From JAXGPP01 sp964436865 (GTDB lineage: Bacteria; Planctomycetota; Planctomycetia; Pirellulales; Thermoguttaceae): a DNA stretch of 14,166 nt. The notes under the pieces are model-generated. The model was not told the origin of the DNA and ran no database searches. It saw nothing but the letters and a program-made list of their open reading frames with translations. A program made the position numbers and the translations under genes. Within the stretch, counting starts at the first letter, position 1, and every line of letters starts with the position of its first letter. Below, in pieces: positions 12,406 to 14,166 of this stretch. The stretch lies in contig CAYTFK010000180.1 of NCBI GenBank assembly GCA_964436865.1, positions 1-14,166 on the forward strand, given 5' to 3'.

Positions 12406-13566
12406 ATGAACCTGACACTTGACGAGAGCATCCTGTTTTACGACCTTTATGCGGCCCTCCTGTCGTTCGTAAACCGGAAGCTGAAGGTGTCTTCCGAGCA
12501 GTTCTCGGACTCTCGCGAGTACACGTCCACGCCGCCGGAGGCCAGGGCTGCTATTCGGGACGCGCTTTTCGCCCACCGAGAACTGATTGACGAGTTCGTC
12601 GCGGAAAACCCGGCGAAGTTGGACGCCGATGACCTGGAGATCATCGCCACCTGGAAACACGCCGTCGCCGGCAAGTTTTACGTCCTCCGCTATCTGACCA
12701 AGTATACAGTCTTTCTCAGCAGCGGCGGTTCGCCGAACAAGGCCTATGGTGTCCTCGGCCTGGTCGATCCTCTGGACGAGATCATCGGGCCATACCTTCC
12801 GAGGCTGATCGAGGCTGTCCTGCTGCCCTTCAAGGGCAAGATTGTCTACGACGGCCTGACCTCCACTTACAGCATCTCCTTCGGTGGCGGCATCAAGAGG
12901 ATGCTCAACGAGGAGTACAAACAGGCGAAGGAGGCGTTCGGGATCATCACGTCGCTGCCGTTCGAGGGCGAGGATCAGTCGGCCACGCAACCCGATAAGA
13001 TGAAGAAGCCCACGCAACGGCGGAAGGCGAAGTCGGCGGTTCGCGGTTCCGCATCTTCTTCAGACGTCCACGCCGTTCTGGCAAAGCTCATCGAGATGAC
13101 GGATTCCTTCTGCGGCGAGTTTCTCACCGAGGAGTATGCCGAACTGTGCCGCAAGCTGGCGACGGCGCTGGCCCGAAAGCGCCCGTCACCGCTGCTCCAA
13201 GGCCGGCTGGAGACCTGGGCCTGCGGGATCGTGCGAACCATCGGGTGGGTGAACTACTTGGACGATCGCGATCGGAAGCCCCACCTGAGGTTGCCGTTTA
13301 TCGATAAGGCTTTTGGCGTAGCGGAAAGCACGGGCCAGGGGAAGTCGAAGGCCATTCGGACGATGTTCAAGATTCGGAACTTCGACCCCCGGTGGACGTT
13401 GCCCAGCCAGATGGACGACAATCCGACAGTCTGGATGTTGGAGGTCAACGGGTTCCTGATGGACATTCGCAACGCCCCTCGGGAACTTCAAGAGGTTGCT
13501 TTCGAGAGAGGATTGATCCCGTACATCCCGGCAGATCGGGCCAAGTCGGGCGACAATAAGCAGTGA
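12406..13566 (+). CDS. DUF6398 domain-containing protein of unknown function
   Basis: The protein has 386 residues, with no signal peptide or membrane segment, so probably cytoplasmic. Residues about 1-190 form a mostly helical module (ESILFYDLYAALLSFVNRKL, WKHAVAGKFYVLRYL, KGKIVYDGLTSTYSISFGGG, EEYKQAKEAFGIITSLP). I have seen this type at the front of SEC-C-motif proteins but cannot name it. A basic low-complexity linker follows (about 192-218, KKPTQRRKAKSA). Residues about 220-380 match DUF6398: LTEEYAELCRKLATALARKR, WACGIVRTIGWVNYL, STGQGKSKAIR, DDNPTVWMLEVNGFLMD and ERGLIPYIP. No cysteine-rich SEC-C motif is seen. The role is unknown. Upstream lies the hairpin-rich spacer; downstream, 280 bp away, is the SUI1-like gene. 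Confidence 0.75.
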   Translation: MNLTLDESILFYDLYAALLSFVNRKLKVSSEQFSDSREYTSTPPEARAAIRDALFAHRELIDEFVAENPAKLDADDLEIIATWKHAVAGKFYVLRYLTKYTVFLSSGGSPNKAYGVLGLVDPLDEIIGPYLPRLIEAVLLPFKGKIVYDGLTSTYSISFGGGIKRMLNEEYKQAKEAFGIITSLPFEGEDQSATQPDKMKKPTQRRKAKSAVRGSASSSDVHAVLAKLIEMTDSFCGEFLTEEYAELCRKLATALARKRPSPLLQGRLETWACGIVRTIGWVNYLDDRDRKPHLRLPFIDKAFGVAESTGQGKSKAIRTMFKIRNFDPRWTLPSQMDDNPTVWMLEVNGFLMDIRNAPRELQEVAFERGLIPYIPADRAKSGDNKQ

Positions 13567-13670
13567 ACATAAGCGTGGGCGGCTGGGTATGCTTCAAGAG
13601 CCGCAACTTGCCCAGGAATGCGCGAGTCTTCTCATCGCGGCCATGCCGCACAGCGCGGGGCGCCGGACGG

Positions 13671-13676
13671 TAGAAT
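13671..13676 (+). promoter_or_regulatory. Possible -10 element TAGAAT before the SUI1-like gene
   Basis: TAGAAT lies in the 280-bp gap after the DUF6398 gene, within the same GGTAGAATG 9-mer found at 12304-12312. The -35 position (GCACAG, 13648-13653) is weak. It would give a leader of about 160 bases for the ATG at 13847, or about 14 bases for the alternative in-frame ATG at 13697. Confidence 0.3.
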
Positions 13677-13832
13677 GGGGTGGACCGAAGTCGTAAATGG
13701 AAAAGACTGAGGGTAACGGAACAAGGGGAGGTCATAGGAAGGCACAGCAGTCAGGCCGCGAGCGGGCGACCAGGTTCGCTTATTTGCGGAAGAGAATGGA
13801 CAAGGCTCGGATCGCGCCGAGATCGGCAAGAA

Positions 13833-13839
13833 GAGGTGA
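13833..13839 (+). promoter_or_regulatory. Strong Shine-Dalgarno GAGGTGA deciding the SUI1-like start
   Basis: GAGGTGA lies 7 bases before the ATG at 13847, giving a protein of normal YciH-like length. The in-frame ATG at 13697 has only a distant GGGGTGG and would add 50 Arg-rich residues. Confidence 0.55.
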
Positions 13840-13846
13840 GTCGGCA

Positions 13847-14166
13847 ATGGGACAGGACGACTGGCGCAAGCTGCTTTGCCCGAAGTGTCACCAGCTCAAG
13901 AAGACGTGTGCGTGCCAGATCGAGTCATCGGCTCCGAGCAAGTCCACTGTGGTTCGAGTGGGCCGAGAGACGAAGGGCAGGCGGGGCAAAGGGGTGACGA
14001 TCATCTCCGATCTTCCGCTGGACGAGAACGGCCTCGCGGAGCTGGCCGCCAAGCTGAAGACGCGGCTCGGCACGGGCGGAACGGTCAAGGACGGGCGAAT
14101 CGAGATCCAAGGCGATCATCGAGACCGCATCATTGCGGAGCTTGAGGGCATGGGCTACCGCGTGAA
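13847..14166 (+). CDS. SUI1/eIF1 (YciH-type) translation initiation factor-like protein, 3' partial
   Basis: There are 106 complete codons and two bases of another; the window ends just short of the expected C-terminus. Residues about 44-106 are the SUI1 domain: GRRGKGVTIISDLPL at 44-58, LAAKLKTRLGTGGTVKDGRI at 66-85, IQGDHRDRI at 87-95 and MGYRV at 102-106. The basic loop before GKGVT and the TGGTVKDG loop are hallmarks of the eIF1/YciH fold, which binds the small ribosomal subunit near the P site and affects start selection in eukaryotes; the bacterial role is less clear. The N-terminus has a cysteine cluster, CPKC at 11-14 and CAC at 21-23, a possible small zinc site. The start is set by a strong ribosome site; an in-frame ATG at 13697 is a less likely alternative. 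Cytoplasmic. Confidence 0.88.
   Translation, partial: MGQDDWRKLLCPKCHQLKKTCACQIESSAPSKSTVVRVGRETKGRRGKGVTIISDLPLDENGLAELAAKLKTRLGTGGTVKDGRIEIQGDHRDRIIAELEGMGYRV

Noticed and set aside
13571..13616. Imperfect inverted repeat after the DUF6398 stop (TGGGC...GCCCA, GCGGC...GCCGC)
   Set aside because: The two possible stems share bases and no T-tract follows, so it does not support a terminator call.
1..14166. CRISPR array, tRNA, rRNA, transposase or known defence system
   Set aside because: No regularly spaced direct repeats, no tRNA-like cloverleaf, no rRNA landmarks and no transposase, nuclease or toxin motifs were seen in either strand.

Overview
The window is high-GC DNA that looks like an accessory carbohydrate-degradation region of a planctomycete, most likely a member of the Pirellulales or a relative. 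This is inferred from gene content: exported Gfo/Idh/MocA oxidoreductases with Tat signals, ThuA-like domains, FG-GAP/VCBS repeats, a right-handed beta-helix protein joined to an esterase, and a bacterial SUI1/eIF1 (YciH-type) protein. No ribosomal RNA or other marker is present to confirm the lineage. A run of exactly 100 N (5959-6058) shows that the window comes from a scaffolded draft assembly, so gene order across that point is inferred by the assembler.

Left half (1-5958, plus strand) is a tight four-gene operon. It holds: the 3' part of a beta-helix / carbohydrate-binding-like / alpha-beta hydrolase fusion; a secreted ThuA domain fused to a seven-repeat FG-GAP propeller; a Tat-exported Gfo/Idh/MocA oxidoreductase whose start overlaps the previous stop (ATGA); and a second secreted ThuA protein cut by the assembly gap. 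Middle (6160-10642, minus strand) is a convergent set: a Tat Gfo/Idh/MocA protein with an altered nucleotide-binding loop, a Tat protein of unrecognised family that looks like a small TIM barrel, and a secreted multidomain glycosidase-like protein with an S-layer-homology-like segment. The two sets together read as a periplasmic or cell-surface system that recognises, deacylates, hydrolyses and oxidises a glycan. No transporter, regulator or TonB/SusD gene is visible, and the substrate cannot be told from the sequence.

Right part (10713-14166) is different in character: a minus-strand DUF1444-like cytoplasmic protein, a 484-bp divergent spacer packed with short perfect hairpins and a repeated GGGGCAGA word, a DUF6398-domain protein of unknown role, and the nearly complete start of an SUI1/eIF1-like translation factor with an N-terminal cysteine cluster. 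Two plus-strand genes here share the 9-mer GGTAGAATG upstream, a possible -10 promoter element. I found no CRISPR array, tRNA, rRNA, intact transposase or recognisable defence system. The most unusual things are the domain fusions, the altered Gfo/Idh/MocA protein, the unrecognised Tat protein and the hairpin-rich spacer.
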